A stretch of 64,000 nt of DNA from DASXAI01 sp963728985. GTDB taxonomy: Bacteria; Actinomycetota; Acidimicrobiia; Acidimicrobiales; Ilumatobacteraceae. Location of the stretch: contig CAVSME010000003.1 of the NCBI GenBank assembly GCA_963728985.1, forward strand, positions 310,001 to 374,000, written 5' to 3'. Shown here piece by piece: positions 1-8,328 of this stretch. The position numbers were made by a program, and so were the translations under genes. Under the pieces are notes generated by a model, which saw only the letters and a program-made list of their open reading frames with translations, made no database searches and was not told where the DNA came from. How positions within the stretch are numbered: the first letter of the stretch is position 1; each line of letters opens with the position of its first letter.

Positions 1-112
1 CCTCGGCGCCGTCCATGTGCCGTTCCGGGCCCCACCACAGAAGTACGAGGCTGTACGGCTTCGCGGTTTCGGCCAGCTGCCGAATCTGCTCGTCGGTGAC
101 TGTTGTCTTCAT
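1..112 (-). CDS. Partial small protein, possibly YciI-like
   Basis: Only the first 37 codons are inside the window; the gene runs off the left edge. It begins at an ATG (112-110) and reads MKTTVTDEQIRQLAETAKPY, then a short hydrophobic strand followed by a WWGPERHMDGAE stretch. The length, the start of the fold (helix, strand, then a polar turn) and the neighbourhood of PPOX and VOC genes suggest a YCII-type small alpha/beta-barrel protein, but this rests on a short piece. Function unknown. Confidence 0.4.
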   Translation of the reverse strand, partial: MKTTVTDEQIRQLAETAKPYSLVLLWWGPERHMDGAE

Positions 113-195
113 GGGTGCTCTCCGACTTCGTTCGAGTGGACAGCTGCGCTGAGGGGCGATGGGAGGTTCGGCGCATCATCTGCGATGCGGGTGGA

Positions 196-579
196 TCAGC
201 CGGCGCCCATGGTCTGTCGTTCGGGCTCGATGATGGCGACGACGCGTTCCTGGCTTCTCGGGTAGGGCGCGCCGGTGCACCTGATCGCGAGCTCGTCGAC
301 GATCTCCCACGCGGCGTCACCTTCGAGCCACTCGACGACGCGACCGCGGATGCTCACGGGCCGGAACGGGTTGTCGGCCGGTGCAAGCGATAACGCCACC
401 CGCGGGTCGCGGCGCAAGTTCCGCGCCTTGCGCGTGTGTGGACCGGTGAGGAAGACGATCCGGTCGCCGCGGGTCCCGACGTAGACGGGGACCGCATGGG
501 GCGAGCCGTCGGGCAGGACGGTGGCGAGATGGGCCAGGGAGGTTCCGTCGAGCACGTCGCGGACGTCGGGGTCGAGCAT
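196..579 (-). CDS. PPOX-class F420-dependent oxidoreductase
   Basis: 127 residues, the usual length of the actinobacterial PPOX/FDOR-B split-barrel family, which binds F420 or FMN and reduces small substrates. The visible family pattern is LAHLATVLPDGSPHAVPV near residues 16-33, then DRIVFLTG, then TRKARNLRRDPRVALSL, which normally contacts the cofactor phosphate. The C-terminus (SQERVVAIIEPER) is the typical dimer strand. The start is the ATG at 579. Whether F420 or flavin is bound cannot be told from sequence alone. Confidence 0.85.
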   Translation of the reverse strand: MLDPDVRDVLDGTSLAHLATVLPDGSPHAVPVYVGTRGDRIVFLTGPHTRKARNLRRDPRVALSLAPADNPFRPVSIRGRVVEWLEGDAAWEIVDELAIRCTGAPYPRSQERVVAIIEPERQTMGAG

Positions 580-640
580 TCGGTTCGCTTTCGGTCGTGG
601 GCGGATGCACAGGGCGATTCGCGGTCGCCGGTGATGTAGA

Positions 641-1234
641 TCAGCGGGCGACCTCGTAGTGGAGGTGCGCGACAGCCGCGGTCGGAGTGGCTTCCACGAG
701 GCGGAGGTGCACGTGCTCGGGCAGCGTCTGGAAGAACGGGCGGCCGCCGCCGAGTAGGACGGGGACCTGGTGCAGAATCACCTCGTCGACGAGTCCGCCT
801 CGCAGCGCGCTCGCCAGGACGCCGCCGCCCATGAGGGCGACGTCCTTGTCGTCGGCGGCGGCGCGAGCGGCAGCGATCGCGTCCTCGATGCCGGTCGTGA
901 CGAGGGTCTGCCGTTCGGTCATGTTCGGCGCTGGCCGATGGCTGAGGACGATGAGTGGGGCGGTCGGGTGCGGGCTGCCGCCTCCGAAGTGGTCGGAGTC
1001 CTCGTAGGTGTTGCGCCCCGCTACGACCGCGCCCACCCGTTCGGCGAGGCGGTCGAAGACCTGGGCGCTTCGCTCGCTCAGTCGGAATCCGTCGAACACC
1101 TTGCTGGGCGCGTCGCCGCTGAAGTACCAGTCGAAGAGCGCCCCACCGTCACCGAGTCCGCGCCCGGGGCCGGGATCCCGACCGGTGATGTAGCCGTCGA
1201 CCGACACCGCGTGCGCGCTGAGGACTCTGGTCAT
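641..1234 (-). CDS. Dihydrofolate reductase / RibD C-terminal family protein
   Basis: 197 residues from the ATG at 1234; the open frame extends further upstream but those residues are arginine-rich and not family-like, so MTRVLSAHAVSVDGYI is taken as the start. SVDGYI, VVAGRNTYE, PLIVLSHRP and MGGGVLASALRGGLVDEVILHQVPVLLGGG are the standard landmarks of the DHFR-like fold with the RibD C-terminal signature. Members reduce pteridine- or riboflavin-type substrates with NADPH; the true substrate here is unknown. It lies just downstream of the coupled oxidoreductase operon on the same strand. Confidence 0.85.
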   Translation of the reverse strand: MTRVLSAHAVSVDGYITGRDPGPGRGLGDGGALFDWYFSGDAPSKVFDGFRLSERSAQVFDRLAERVGAVVAGRNTYEDSDHFGGGSPHPTAPLIVLSHRPAPNMTERQTLVTTGIEDAIAAARAAADDKDVALMGGGVLASALRGGLVDEVILHQVPVLLGGGRPFFQTLPEHVHLRLVEATPTAAVAHLHYEVAR

Positions 1235-1298
1235 CGGCGCGGTCCCTTCTCGATGATGTCTCCGGTAGGCCAGGTGCAGCGACCCGCGCGTCTCGTCG

Positions 1299-1688
1299 TC
1301 ATCCCTCGGGGGTGTCGCCATAGGGAGCGGTGATCAGCTCCATGAGGTGGCCGTCGGGGTCGTCGAAGTAGACGCCACGGCCGCCGTAGAGGTGGTTGAT
1401 GTCGCCCGGGGCCCGCCGGAAGGGGTCGGCGTAGATCGGGATGTGCTGGTCGAGGAGGCGCCGGTGAGCGGTGTCGAAGGTGGTGTCGTCGACGAGGAAC
1501 GCGCAGTGCTGCTCGGTGAAGGGCGGGTCGTCTCGCACGTAGTCGAGGGTCACCGTGTTGCTGGTCTGCACCCGCACGAACGGGCCCCAGTCGGGCAGCA
1601 GCCGAGCGTCGAGCAGGCTGGCCAGCAGCTGCGCCGAGCGGTGCGGGTCGGTGGCATGCACGATGATGTGGTCGAGGTCGACGGGCAT
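1299..1688 (-). CDS. VOC family (glyoxalase/bleomycin-resistance) protein
   Basis: 129 residues with one vicinal-oxygen-chelate unit: DHIIVHATDPHRSAQLLASLL at the N-terminus (first metal-ligand His), a central HCAFLVDD strand, and a C-terminal GGRGVYFDDPDGHLMELIT, in which the last Glu is the classic metal ligand. Only one module is present, so a homodimer is expected. It follows the LLM oxidoreductase after 15 bases and is probably the last or next-to-last gene of the MarR-led operon. The substrate is not identifiable. Confidence 0.85.
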   Translation of the reverse strand: MPVDLDHIIVHATDPHRSAQLLASLLDARLLPDWGPFVRVQTSNTVTLDYVRDDPPFTEQHCAFLVDDTTFDTAHRRLLDQHIPIYADPFRRAPGDINHLYGGRGVYFDDPDGHLMELITAPYGDTPEG

Positions 1689-1703
1689 GAACGCCTCCTG
1701 ACG

Positions 1704-2588
1704 TCAGTGGGCGGTTGGGAGGATCTGGCCGATGGGCCGGGCGGTGTCAAGGACGACGTCGAGGTCGCCGCCGGTCTGCCAGGGGCCCGTGGTGACCAAC
1801 ACGACGTGGTCGATGCCGACCTCGGCGAGCTGGGCGCAGCGGTCGGTGAACTGGCCGGTGGTCTCGCCGGGAGCGAGGCGGCTGCTGAGCGTGATCTCGA
1901 TGCCATCGGGGTCGCGTCCGATCGTGTCGCAGGCACGGGCGAGCACCTCGAGCTTGCGGCGCAACGTGGCGCCGCGGTCGGGGAGATCGAAGAGGTTGCA
2001 CGCATCGGCGTAGCGAGCGACGAGGGGGAGGGTGCGCCGTTCGCCCATGCCGCCGATGAGCACTCTCGGCCGGCTGATCGGGACGGGGTTGTTGATCGGC
2101 GCGTCGAGGTGGTGGTGGGGTCCGTGGAACGGCCGGAGGTCGCCGCTCCACATGTGGGCGGCGACTTGGAGGAGCTCTTCGAGGCGGCTCAACCGTTCCG
2201 GTGTCGGTTGGAAGGGCAGACCGAGGTTGGCGGCCTCGTCGGCCTGGTAGCCGGCGCCCACACCGAGCCAGGCGCGACCGCCGGAGAGCACGTCGAGCGT
2301 CGTCACGACCTTGACCACCAGCGCCGGTGGGCGGACCGTCGCCCAGGTGACCAGCGTGCCGAGCCGCACCGAGCGGGTCGCGCCGGCAAGGAACCCGAGG
2401 GTGGTGTACGCCTCGAGCATCGGTTCGTCGATGGAGGCGGTGGGATCCATCTGCAGCAGGTGATCGGCGACCCAGAGGGTGTCCAACCCGGCGTCGTCGA
2501 CGGTGCGGGCCAGCTCCACCAGGTTCGGGGCGATGGAGGAGGACCCACCTGGCCACGAGTAGTTGGTGACCGCGATGCTGAGCTTCAC
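1704..2588 (-). CDS. LLM class F420-dependent oxidoreductase
   Basis: 294 residues from a GTG at 2588, which overlaps the stop of the upstream nitroreductase-like gene by four bases (GTGA), a sign of translational coupling. The luciferase-like TIM-barrel is clear: NLVELARTVDDAGLDTLWVADH, then RLGTLVTW, then RAWLGVGAGY, and RVLIGGMGERRTLPLVARYADACN near residue 180. This is the F420-dependent subgroup. It probably acts on a small organic substrate with reduced F420; the partners in the operon suggest detoxification or ring reduction. The longer upstream frame is arginine-rich noise. Confidence 0.9.
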   Translation of the reverse strand: MKLSIAVTNYSWPGGSSSIAPNLVELARTVDDAGLDTLWVADHLLQMDPTASIDEPMLEAYTTLGFLAGATRSVRLGTLVTWATVRPPALVVKVVTTLDVLSGGRAWLGVGAGYQADEAANLGLPFQPTPERLSRLEELLQVAAHMWSGDLRPFHGPHHHLDAPINNPVPISRPRVLIGGMGERRTLPLVARYADACNLFDLPDRGATLRRKLEVLARACDTIGRDPDGIEITLSSRLAPGETTGQFTDRCAQLAEVGIDHVVLVTTGPWQTGGDLDVVLDTARPIGQILPTAH

Positions 2589-3046
2589 GGCTGCGTGACC
2601 GGGGTGAGGGCGAAGGTGGGGTGCCGGGGCGCCTCGGCCTCGATGGCAGCGTCGGCGGAGCGGGCGGTGACGCCGAAGTGGCTGCGGACGAACACCGAGG
2701 TGCCCTTGGCCAGATACGCCCGCAGCACCGGGATGGCCTCGGCGGCGTCGAGCTCTCGGGCGTCGTAGACGGTGCGGTCGTCGCCTCGGTGCAGCTCGAC
2801 CCGCCCGGTGGCGCGCACGTTGCGGGCCCAGGCGGTGTCGCCGTAGGCGGCGACGAGCCACACCGATCCTTCGTCACCGAACAGGGGTGCGACCGGTGTG
2901 GTGCGGGGCTGGCCGGAGCGCCGTCCGGGGACGGTCAGGAGGCGGAGGAACGGCGGTCCCTTCCCCCGTGCGAGGACTCGCTCCAGCACCCGATTGGCCC
3001 AGGCCAGCGCCCGGGGCGGGCGGCGGTCGAGCGTGGCGGCAGCCAT
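2585..3046 (-). CDS. Deazaflavin (F420)-dependent nitroreductase family protein
   Basis: 153 residues. Landmarks of the DDN family are LLTVPGRRSGQPRTTPVAPLF followed by GSVWLVAAYGDTAWARNVRATGRVEL. The start ATG at 3046 shares one base with the stop of the upstream NTF2-like gene, and its own stop overlaps the next start, so it is tightly coupled in the operon. The family uses reduced F420 to act on nitroaromatics, quinones or enones at the membrane face. The specific substrate is unknown. Confidence 0.9.
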   Translation of the reverse strand: MAAATLDRRPPRALAWANRVLERVLARGKGPPFLRLLTVPGRRSGQPRTTPVAPLFGDEGSVWLVAAYGDTAWARNVRATGRVELHRGDDRTVYDARELDAAEAIPVLRAYLAKGTSVFVRSHFGVTARSADAAIEAEAPRHPTFALTPVTQP

Positions 3047-3435
3047 CACGCTCCGCCTTTCGGGGGCGCCATGAAGCTGTACTGGATGCTGGCGATGCGC
3101 CGCTGCTCGCCGCCGCCGGCGCTGGGGACCACAACGAACGACACGCGTGTGTCGCCGGGCACGGGATTGCCGCGCGCTTCGCCGGCGGCGTGCTGGCGGG
3201 CGACAACGACAGAGGCGTCGCCGTAGTCGCGGCTGGTGATCTCGTCGAGCTCGAGGCTGTCGTAGCGCAGGTCGGGCCCGAAGCGTTCGAGCCAGGCGGG
3301 CTTGGGCAGCATGAACCCCACCGGTCCGATGCCGACGAAGTCGTCGGTGAGCAAGGCATCGAGGCCGTCGCGGTTGCCGTTTCGCTCGGCGTCGGTCCAA
3401 CGGCGCAACACGTCATGGATGTCAGTGGTGGTCAT
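3046..3435 (-). CDS. SnoaL-like / NTF2 family protein
   Basis: 129 residues with an NTF2-like cone fold: an N-terminal helix pair (VLRRWTDAERNGNRDGLDALLTDDF), then FVGIGPVGFMLPKPAWLERF, and a C-terminal sheet ending SIQYSFMAPP. The family includes ketosteroid-isomerase-like enzymes and binding proteins. The start ATG at 3435 overlaps the marR stop by four bases and its stop overlaps the next start by one, so it is part of the coupled operon. The catalytic role is unproven. Confidence 0.8.
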   Translation of the reverse strand: MTTTDIHDVLRRWTDAERNGNRDGLDALLTDDFVGIGPVGFMLPKPAWLERFGPDLRYDSLELDEITSRDYGDASVVVARQHAAGEARGNPVPGDTRVSFVVVPSAGGGEQRRIASIQYSFMAPPKGGA

Positions 3436-3878
3436 CGTTCCTCCTCGGAATCGTCTCGAGTGGCGTTGTCGACCAGGCGTTGCAGGAGGCGTCGCAGCGT
3501 GGCCAGGTCGCGGTCGCTGAACCCGGCCCGCAGCTGCACGTCGAAGTCCCGCACGACACCGACCAGAGACCGGAAGGCGCGCTCGCCGTCTGCGGTCATG
3601 GTGACGTCGTGCACCCGCCGGTTGTCCGGGTTGCGGGCCCTGGCGACCAAGCCTGCCGTCTCCATGCGGTTGAGGTGGTGGGTCAGCGTCGGGCCTTCGA
3701 TGCCGAGCTCGCCGGCGATCTCGCGCTGGGACTGATGCAACCCGCCCTTGAGCGAAGCCAGCACCAACCAGGTCGCCAGCGACCCGTCGGCGTCGGCCAG
3801 CGTCGCGTCGAAGGCTCGGCTGAGCTCCCTCGCCCTTCGGGTCACGAACAACCCGATCGGTTCTGCGGTCTCGTCCAC
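3432..3878 (-). CDS. MarR family transcriptional regulator
   Basis: 148 residues from a GTG at 3878. The winged helix is visible: a helical dimer arm, QSQREIAGELGIEGPTLTHHLNRMETAGLVARARNPDNRRVHDVTMTADG (recognition helix then wing with DNRR), and a C-terminal helix. It is the first gene of a run in which four consecutive genes overlap (marR, NTF2, nitroreductase, LLM), followed closely by a VOC gene. It probably represses its own operon and is released by a phenolic or electrophilic ligand, by analogy with other MarR proteins. A palindrome lies directly upstream. Confidence 0.92.
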   Translation of the reverse strand: MDETAEPIGLFVTRRARELSRAFDATLADADGSLATWLVLASLKGGLHQSQREIAGELGIEGPTLTHHLNRMETAGLVARARNPDNRRVHDVTMTADGERAFRSLVGVVRDFDVQLRAGFSDRDLATLRRLLQRLVDNATRDDSEEER

Positions 3879-3888
3879 ACCAAAAGCA

Positions 3889-3907
3889 TAGATATCTAAC
3901 CATTAGA
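3889..3907. promoter_or_regulatory. Likely MarR operator
   Basis: Two overlapping palindromes lie 11-29 bases upstream of the marR start: TAGATATCTA (3889-3898, perfect) and TCTAACCATTAGA (3895-3907, 5-bp arms). AT-rich palindromes of this kind are usual MarR-dimer sites, and the sequence stands out from the GC-rich surroundings. Autoregulation is inferred from position. Confidence 0.6.
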
Positions 3908-3909
3908 GA

Positions 3910-4281
3910 TCAAGTCGTTTCGCTGAGCGGGTCGTCGAGGACGATGCCCCAACTGCCGTCCGGTCGCTTGCGGGACACGAGCGTCCCGTGTCCGGCCATC
4001 GTGTGTCGCTGGCCATCGGGTGCGCTGAGTTGCATCTGCCAGCGGCCCTGCGTCACGGCGAGGCCGTTGCCTTCGAGCTTCTTGACGACAGCAATCGTCA
4101 TGCGCGGGTTGCGGGCGAGGATTGCGGCGGACGCGAAACGAATGTCGTGGTGGCCGCGGGCGACGTGCCCGTCGGGCGGTACGACCAGGATGGCGTCGCC
4201 GTCATAGGCGTCGACGATCAGGTCCAGGTCACCCTCGTTGAAGCCCCGTTCGATGATCTCGTGCAGGGCCTCAGGTGTCAT
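3910..4281 (-). CDS. SnoaL-like / DUF4440-type NTF2 protein
   Basis: About 123 residues starting MTPEALHEIIERGFNEGDLDL. An NTF2-like fold is indicated by the helix pair followed by LIVDAYDGDAILVVPPDGHVARGHHDIR and a C-terminal strand pair, GHGTLVSRKRPDGSWGIVLDDP, typical of the DUF4440/SnoaL group. It ends 31 bases before marR on the same strand. The LuxR gene is divergent from it across a 128-base gap containing a strong palindrome. Function unknown. Confidence 0.75.
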   Translation of the reverse strand: MTPEALHEIIERGFNEGDLDLIVDAYDGDAILVVPPDGHVARGHHDIRFASAAILARNPRMTIAVVKKLEGNGLAVTQGRWQMQLSAPDGQRHTMAGHGTLVSRKRPDGSWGIVLDDPLSETT

Positions 4282-4333
4282 CGCGCTGCGACACATGCCG
4301 ACAACCGTGCGACGGACCGGACCCAGGATCTAT

Positions 4334-4347
4334 CCCAGGATCCTGGG
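4334..4347. promoter_or_regulatory. Perfect 14-bp palindrome in a divergent intergenic region
   Basis: CCCAGGATCCTGGG is a perfect palindrome, preceded ten bases upstream by another CCCAGGATC half-copy (4322-4330). It sits between the divergent NTF2-like and LuxR genes. A dimeric regulator site, perhaps for the adjacent LuxR protein, is the simplest reading. Confidence 0.45.
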
Positions 4348-4409
4348 TACCTCGTATGTGCCACCGGGCGCGGGTCATCGATTTCGTTTGCGCCGGGTAC
4401 GGTCATCGT

Positions 4410-5531
4410 GTGCCCGCTGGCAGCCGGGCTCGCGCCCGCGATCGTCTCATGCGTGTCGTGCACCGCAGCACCGACATGCGCGACCTGTTCGACGGCCTCA
4501 CCCGTGCGCTTGCCGATGCCGTGCCCTTCGACGGCGCCTGCCTGCTCACCCTCGATCCGGCCACGCTGCTGCCGACCAACGAACTCGTCCGAGACGGCCT
4601 TCCACCGGAGACCTTGCCGCGGTTGACCGAGATCGAGCTCTGCGAACCCGACTACAACAAGTTCACCACGCTCGCCCGCCTACCAGTGCCGTGCGCCAGC
4701 CTGAACGAGACGACCCGCGGTGTGCTCGACCACAGCAGGCGCCAGCGTGAACTTCGTCGACCCAGCGGCTTCGACGACGAGCTGCGCCTGGTGTGCGGCG
4801 ACACGACCGGCGCCTGGGGTGCCCTCACCCTGTTGCGCGAACGCGGCCGGCCCCCTTTCGCCGCCGCGGACGTCCAGTTCGTCGCCTCGCTATCCGGCCT
4901 CCTCGCGGAGGGCGTGCGTCGCGGCACGCTCCTCACCGAGCCGCCCGCTGACGACCACCGTGATCGCACCGGTGTTGTCGTCCTCACCGCGGACAACACC
5001 ATCCAGATGACCAACCCGGCCGGCAATCAGTGGCTCGACGAGCTCGCCGCGCCCGAGGCGCCGGCCGAGCTCCCCGTCGTCGTGCTCGCCGTGGCGGCAC
5101 GCGCTCGCCGCATCAGCGCCATCTCGCCCGATCACCGCGACGACCTGCACTCGCCAGCGGATGCGATCGCCACGGCCCGAATCCGCACCCACGACCGACA
5201 CTGGGCAACAGTGCGCGGGTCCGTGCTCGGCGACCACCCGCAGGCACCCGTTGCCGTGCTCATCGAACATGCCCACGCACCCGACCTCGCGCCCATCGTC
5301 GCCGACGCCTACCACCTCACCCCACGAGAACGCCGGGTCACCGAACTCGTCGCCCGAGGCCTGCCGACCGACGACATCGCCGCAGATCTCCACCTCTCCG
5401 CCTACACCGTCCAAGACCATCTCAAGTCGATCTTCGCCAAGACCGGCAGCAGCTCCCGCGGCGAGCTCGTTGCCCGACTGTTTTTCGACCACTACGCCCC
5501 GAAGCTCCAGTCACCACATACGCCCGACTGA
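4410..5531 (+). CDS. GAF-like/LuxR family transcriptional regulator
   Basis: About 373 residues from a GTG at 4410; the frame is open further upstream but those codons overlap the divergent gene and are not family-like. The N-terminal half has GAF-like features (STDMRDLFDGLTRALADAVPFDGACLLTLD at the start). The C-terminus is a LuxR helix-turn-helix: LTPRERRVTELVARGLPTDDIAADLHLSAYTVQDHLKSIFAKTGSSSRGELV. No REC domain is present, so it probably senses a small ligand. A palindrome lies about 65 bases upstream of the start. Confidence 0.85.
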   Translation: MPAGSRARARDRLMRVVHRSTDMRDLFDGLTRALADAVPFDGACLLTLDPATLLPTNELVRDGLPPETLPRLTEIELCEPDYNKFTTLARLPVPCASLNETTRGVLDHSRRQRELRRPSGFDDELRLVCGDTTGAWGALTLLRERGRPPFAAADVQFVASLSGLLAEGVRRGTLLTEPPADDHRDRTGVVVLTADNTIQMTNPAGNQWLDELAAPEAPAELPVVVLAVAARARRISAISPDHRDDLHSPADAIATARIRTHDRHWATVRGSVLGDHPQAPVAVLIEHAHAPDLAPIVADAYHLTPRERRVTELVARGLPTDDIAADLHLSAYTVQDHLKSIFAKTGSSSRGELVARLFFDHYAPKLQSPHTPD

Positions 5532-6009
5532 CCCGAGTCCCTCGGTACATGCCCCGCCGGGGCGAGAGCCGTGCGACTGTCCCCGAACGCGCGGACATAT
5601 CGACCTGGGGCATCGCCCCGAGGTGCCGTTACATTTCCCCGGGCGCTCCGTAACAGCACCAGCCTCCGACGGTCCGTGCTGGCGTACACCGCCTCGGCAC
5701 GGCCGCAAACGCCGACGCCAACCGCGCCCGAATCGGCAGGGACACGGCCACGTGAGCAATCGGCCGCGACAGATCGTGCGTACGTTGGCGTCCTCAACAT
5801 GCAGCTGGGGCCGGGCGGCTGTCTCCAGGTCGGGCCTGACCTGGAGGTGCTACGTCTCGAATACAACTACGACCGCCGGGCTGGCTGCCGTGCGCGACGT
5901 TCTGACGCCCACGCCTCCGCTCCTGCGGGCGGCTGAGGGGAAAGTCCACGAAGAGCCGATACCGAGCGGCACCACGGGACGCTCGCAAGAGGTGAGAGTC
6001 TGATCAGCG
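5532..6009. other. 478-bp gap; imperfect inverted repeat only
   Basis: I see no convincing gene. An inverted repeat with 10 of 11 matching positions (GGTGCCGTTAC at 5622-5632, GTAACAGCACC at 5650-5660) spans a 17-base GC-rich loop. It has no T-run, so it is a weak terminator or an operator. A purine-rich AGAGGTGAG just before 6010 is the likely ribosome binding site of the next gene. Confidence 0.4.
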
Positions 6010-6804
6010 ATGAGTGAGCTCTTCGCGACCGGGATCCAGATGGGCGAGTCCCCGCGGTGGCATGACGGCCGGTTTTGGATGTGCGACTGGGTCGCGGGCG
6101 AGATTTTGGTCTTCGACGCTGACGGGAACCGCGCGGTCGTGGCGCGGGTCGACGGGCTGCCGTTCTCGATCGACTGGCTGCCCGACGGCCAGCTTCTCAC
6201 CACCACCCCGGGCGGTGTGGTGATCGGTCATGAGCAGGCGCCCTACGGCGCCCCAAGCCAGCCCTTCAACGAGATCGTCGTCGATGCCGCCGGCCGCGCC
6301 TGGGTAGACATGCCAGGCGCCGCACCGTGGGAAGAGTCCAAGCCGGGCATCGTGGCCGTCGTGCTGCCCGACGGCAGCGGCCACCAAGTGGCCAACGACG
6401 TGTGGTTCCCGAACGGGATGGTCGTACTCGGCGACGACACCCTCGTGGTGGCCGAGTCGCACGCCGACCGGCTCACGGCGTGGACGATCACAGATCAGGC
6501 CGAACTGGTTGACCGTCGGGTGTGGGCCGATCTCGGACCGGGGTCGGCGCCGGACGGCATCTGCGCCGACGCCGAGGGGGCGATCTGGTACGCCAGCGTT
6601 CCCGGTCAGAGATGCACTCGCGTCGCTGAGGGTGGCGAGGTGCTGAACACCATCAGGGTCGACCGCGGCTGCTTCGCGTGCATGCTCGGCGGGGACGACG
6701 GCCGGACGCTCTTCATCGTGGCCAACCACTACAGCAGCACCGGCGCGTCCGACGGGATCGTCCTGAGCCAGCCAGTGGGCACACCCCACGCCGGACGACC
6801 CTGA
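6010..6804 (+). CDS. SMP-30/gluconolactonase family protein
   Basis: 264 residues with the six-bladed propeller features of the SMP-30/Gnl/LRE family: GESPRWHDGRFWMCD at the N-terminus (metal-ligand Glu in the GESPRW motif), FNEIVVDAAGRAWV (ligand Asn), WFPNGMVV and SAPDGICADAEGAIWYAS (ligand Asp in PDGI). These enzymes are calcium- or zinc-dependent lactonases or esterases. The start ATG has an AGAGGTGAG site upstream. The physiological lactone is unknown; there is no sugar pathway next door. Confidence 0.9.
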   Translation: MSELFATGIQMGESPRWHDGRFWMCDWVAGEILVFDADGNRAVVARVDGLPFSIDWLPDGQLLTTTPGGVVIGHEQAPYGAPSQPFNEIVVDAAGRAWVDMPGAAPWEESKPGIVAVVLPDGSGHQVANDVWFPNGMVVLGDDTLVVAESHADRLTAWTITDQAELVDRRVWADLGPGSAPDGICADAEGAIWYASVPGQRCTRVAEGGEVLNTIRVDRGCFACMLGGDDGRTLFIVANHYSSTGASDGIVLSQPVGTPHAGRP

Positions 6805-6969
6805 CCACGACCACCGAAACCCCCGATGACGCGTCCCATATCCACACTCGCATCGATCCGGGCCGCTGCCGCCGAACGGCGGATTCTGCGGCGCGCTCGC
6901 GACCGTCCACATTCGCAATCACACGATCCCGCGCCACGCGCGGCGCTGCAGCCGGTCCATACTTCAGAC

Positions 6970-7767
6970 GTGAGCGGCGCACTGCCAGCCCGTCGCAAGG
7001 AGTCCTTCGATGCGGCGGCGGCGGACTACGCGCGCTACCGGTCGGGCTACCCGGAGGAGGTCGTCCGCGATGTCGTCAGAGCCTCGCGGCTGCGCCCCGG
7101 GAGCCGAGTGCTGGAGATCGGCTGTGGCACGGGACAGCTGAGTGTCCCGCTCGCTCATCATGGGGCGCAGTTGGTGGCCGTTGAACTCGGCCAGAATCTG
7201 GCCGCGATCGCAAGACGGAACCTGGCTGCCTTTCCGGCCGCGCGTGTCGAGGTCAGCGGGTTCGAGGAGTGGCCGCTGCCAGTCGATCCGTTCGACGTGG
7301 TCGTGGCGGCCAGCGCCTTGCACTGGATTGATCCATCGGTTCGCTTCTCCAAGCCGGCCCGGGCGCTCGGGCCGGGCGGCATCCTGGTTGTTATCCACGC
7401 TCATCATGTCAAGGGCGGAGCACCGGGCTTTTTCGCCGACACCCAGCCGTTCTACCTGCGGTGGGGGCTCAGCGACGATCCATTCTTCGAGCCGCCAGCG
7501 CCCGAGGACGCCCCGGTCATGTATCCCGAACTTGGTGAGTTGCCCGGGTTCGGGAGGGTGCAGCGGCACCGCTTCGAGATCCCGAGACAGCATACGACCG
7601 CGTCCTACGTCGGGTGGCTGAAGACCGACTCTCTCGTCTTGAGCCTGGACCGCGAGTCGAGGCGCGGATTCCTGCAGGACATCGAGGCGCTCATCGACAC
7701 GAAGTACGACGGCCGCGTCGCTCGCAACTTCGTCTACGAGGTCATCGCCGCGACGCGGAACGGCTGA
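6970..7767 (+). CDS. Class I SAM-dependent methyltransferase
   Basis: 265 residues from a GTG at 6970. SAM-binding motif I is VLEIGCGTGQLSVPLA (about residues 44-59), followed by the acidic VAVELGQNLAAIA (motif II) and FDVVVAASALHWIDP, the WID motif of the ubiE/tam-like group. The N-terminal RKESFDAAAADYARYRSGYPEEVV is also typical of this group. The substrate cannot be assigned. The 144 bases of open frame upstream do not look like protein. Confidence 0.9.
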   Translation: MSGALPARRKESFDAAAADYARYRSGYPEEVVRDVVRASRLRPGSRVLEIGCGTGQLSVPLAHHGAQLVAVELGQNLAAIARRNLAAFPAARVEVSGFEEWPLPVDPFDVVVAASALHWIDPSVRFSKPARALGPGGILVVIHAHHVKGGAPGFFADTQPFYLRWGLSDDPFFEPPAPEDAPVMYPELGELPGFGRVQRHRFEIPRQHTTASYVGWLKTDSLVLSLDRESRRGFLQDIEALIDTKYDGRVARNFVYEVIAATRNG

Positions 7768-7971
7768 GGCGAGACTGGGCTCGCCAGGTGGACGTCAAAG
7801 CGATGCGGGAGCGCCGCTCACCGCGCGAGCACAAACGACCAAAGCGACCCTGAACGAGCGGGCGAGCCACAAGCGCTCAAACGCTACGCCTCACGACGCG
7901 ATCGTCATCACTTGCGACCGATCTGCCGATCGGCGCTGGCAAGGTCACGCCCGATAGGCCAATCTGGCGCG

Positions 7972-8328
7972 GTGATCCGTCTCGACCATCTGACGATCTT
8001 CGTGCGAGACCATCCACTCTCAGCTCGTTGGTATGTCCAGAATCTTGGCTTCGAGGTCGAGTTCGAGACACCCGACGGCGCGACGACCGCGATTCGTGAC
8101 GACGGGGATTTCACCATCTTCCTGACCAACCGCGCGCCGACGAACGACGACCCGAGGTGCATTCTGTACTTCGAAGTGCCCGACGTTGACGCGGAGTACG
8201 AGCGACTCGTACGCATCGGCGTCGAGGTAACTCACGCTCCAAAGGAGCACCCTTGGGGCTATGGCCCTGAGATTCGTGACCCCGATGGCCATTCGATCCG
8301 GCTCTGGGACGCGAGGAGCGCGAGGTAG
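7972..8328 (+). CDS. VOC family protein
   Basis: 118 residues from a GTG at 7972 (VIRLDHLTIFVRDHPLSARW). One glyoxalase-type unit is visible: DHLTIFV with the first ligand His, CILYFEVPDVDAEYERL in the middle, and the terminal IRDPDGHSIRLWD. At the usual last metal-ligand position this protein has Arg-Leu-Trp instead of a clear Glu, so a binding or resistance role is as likely as catalysis. Confidence 0.85.
   Translation: MIRLDHLTIFVRDHPLSARWYVQNLGFEVEFETPDGATTAIRDDGDFTIFLTNRAPTNDDPRCILYFEVPDVDAEYERLVRIGVEVTHAPKEHPWGYGPEIRDPDGHSIRLWDARSAR

Noticed and set aside
1347..2768. 473-codon plus-strand frame opposite the VOC, LLM and nitroreductase genes
   Set aside because: Val/Gly/Glu-rich antisense of clear family genes in GC-rich DNA; no motif of its own.
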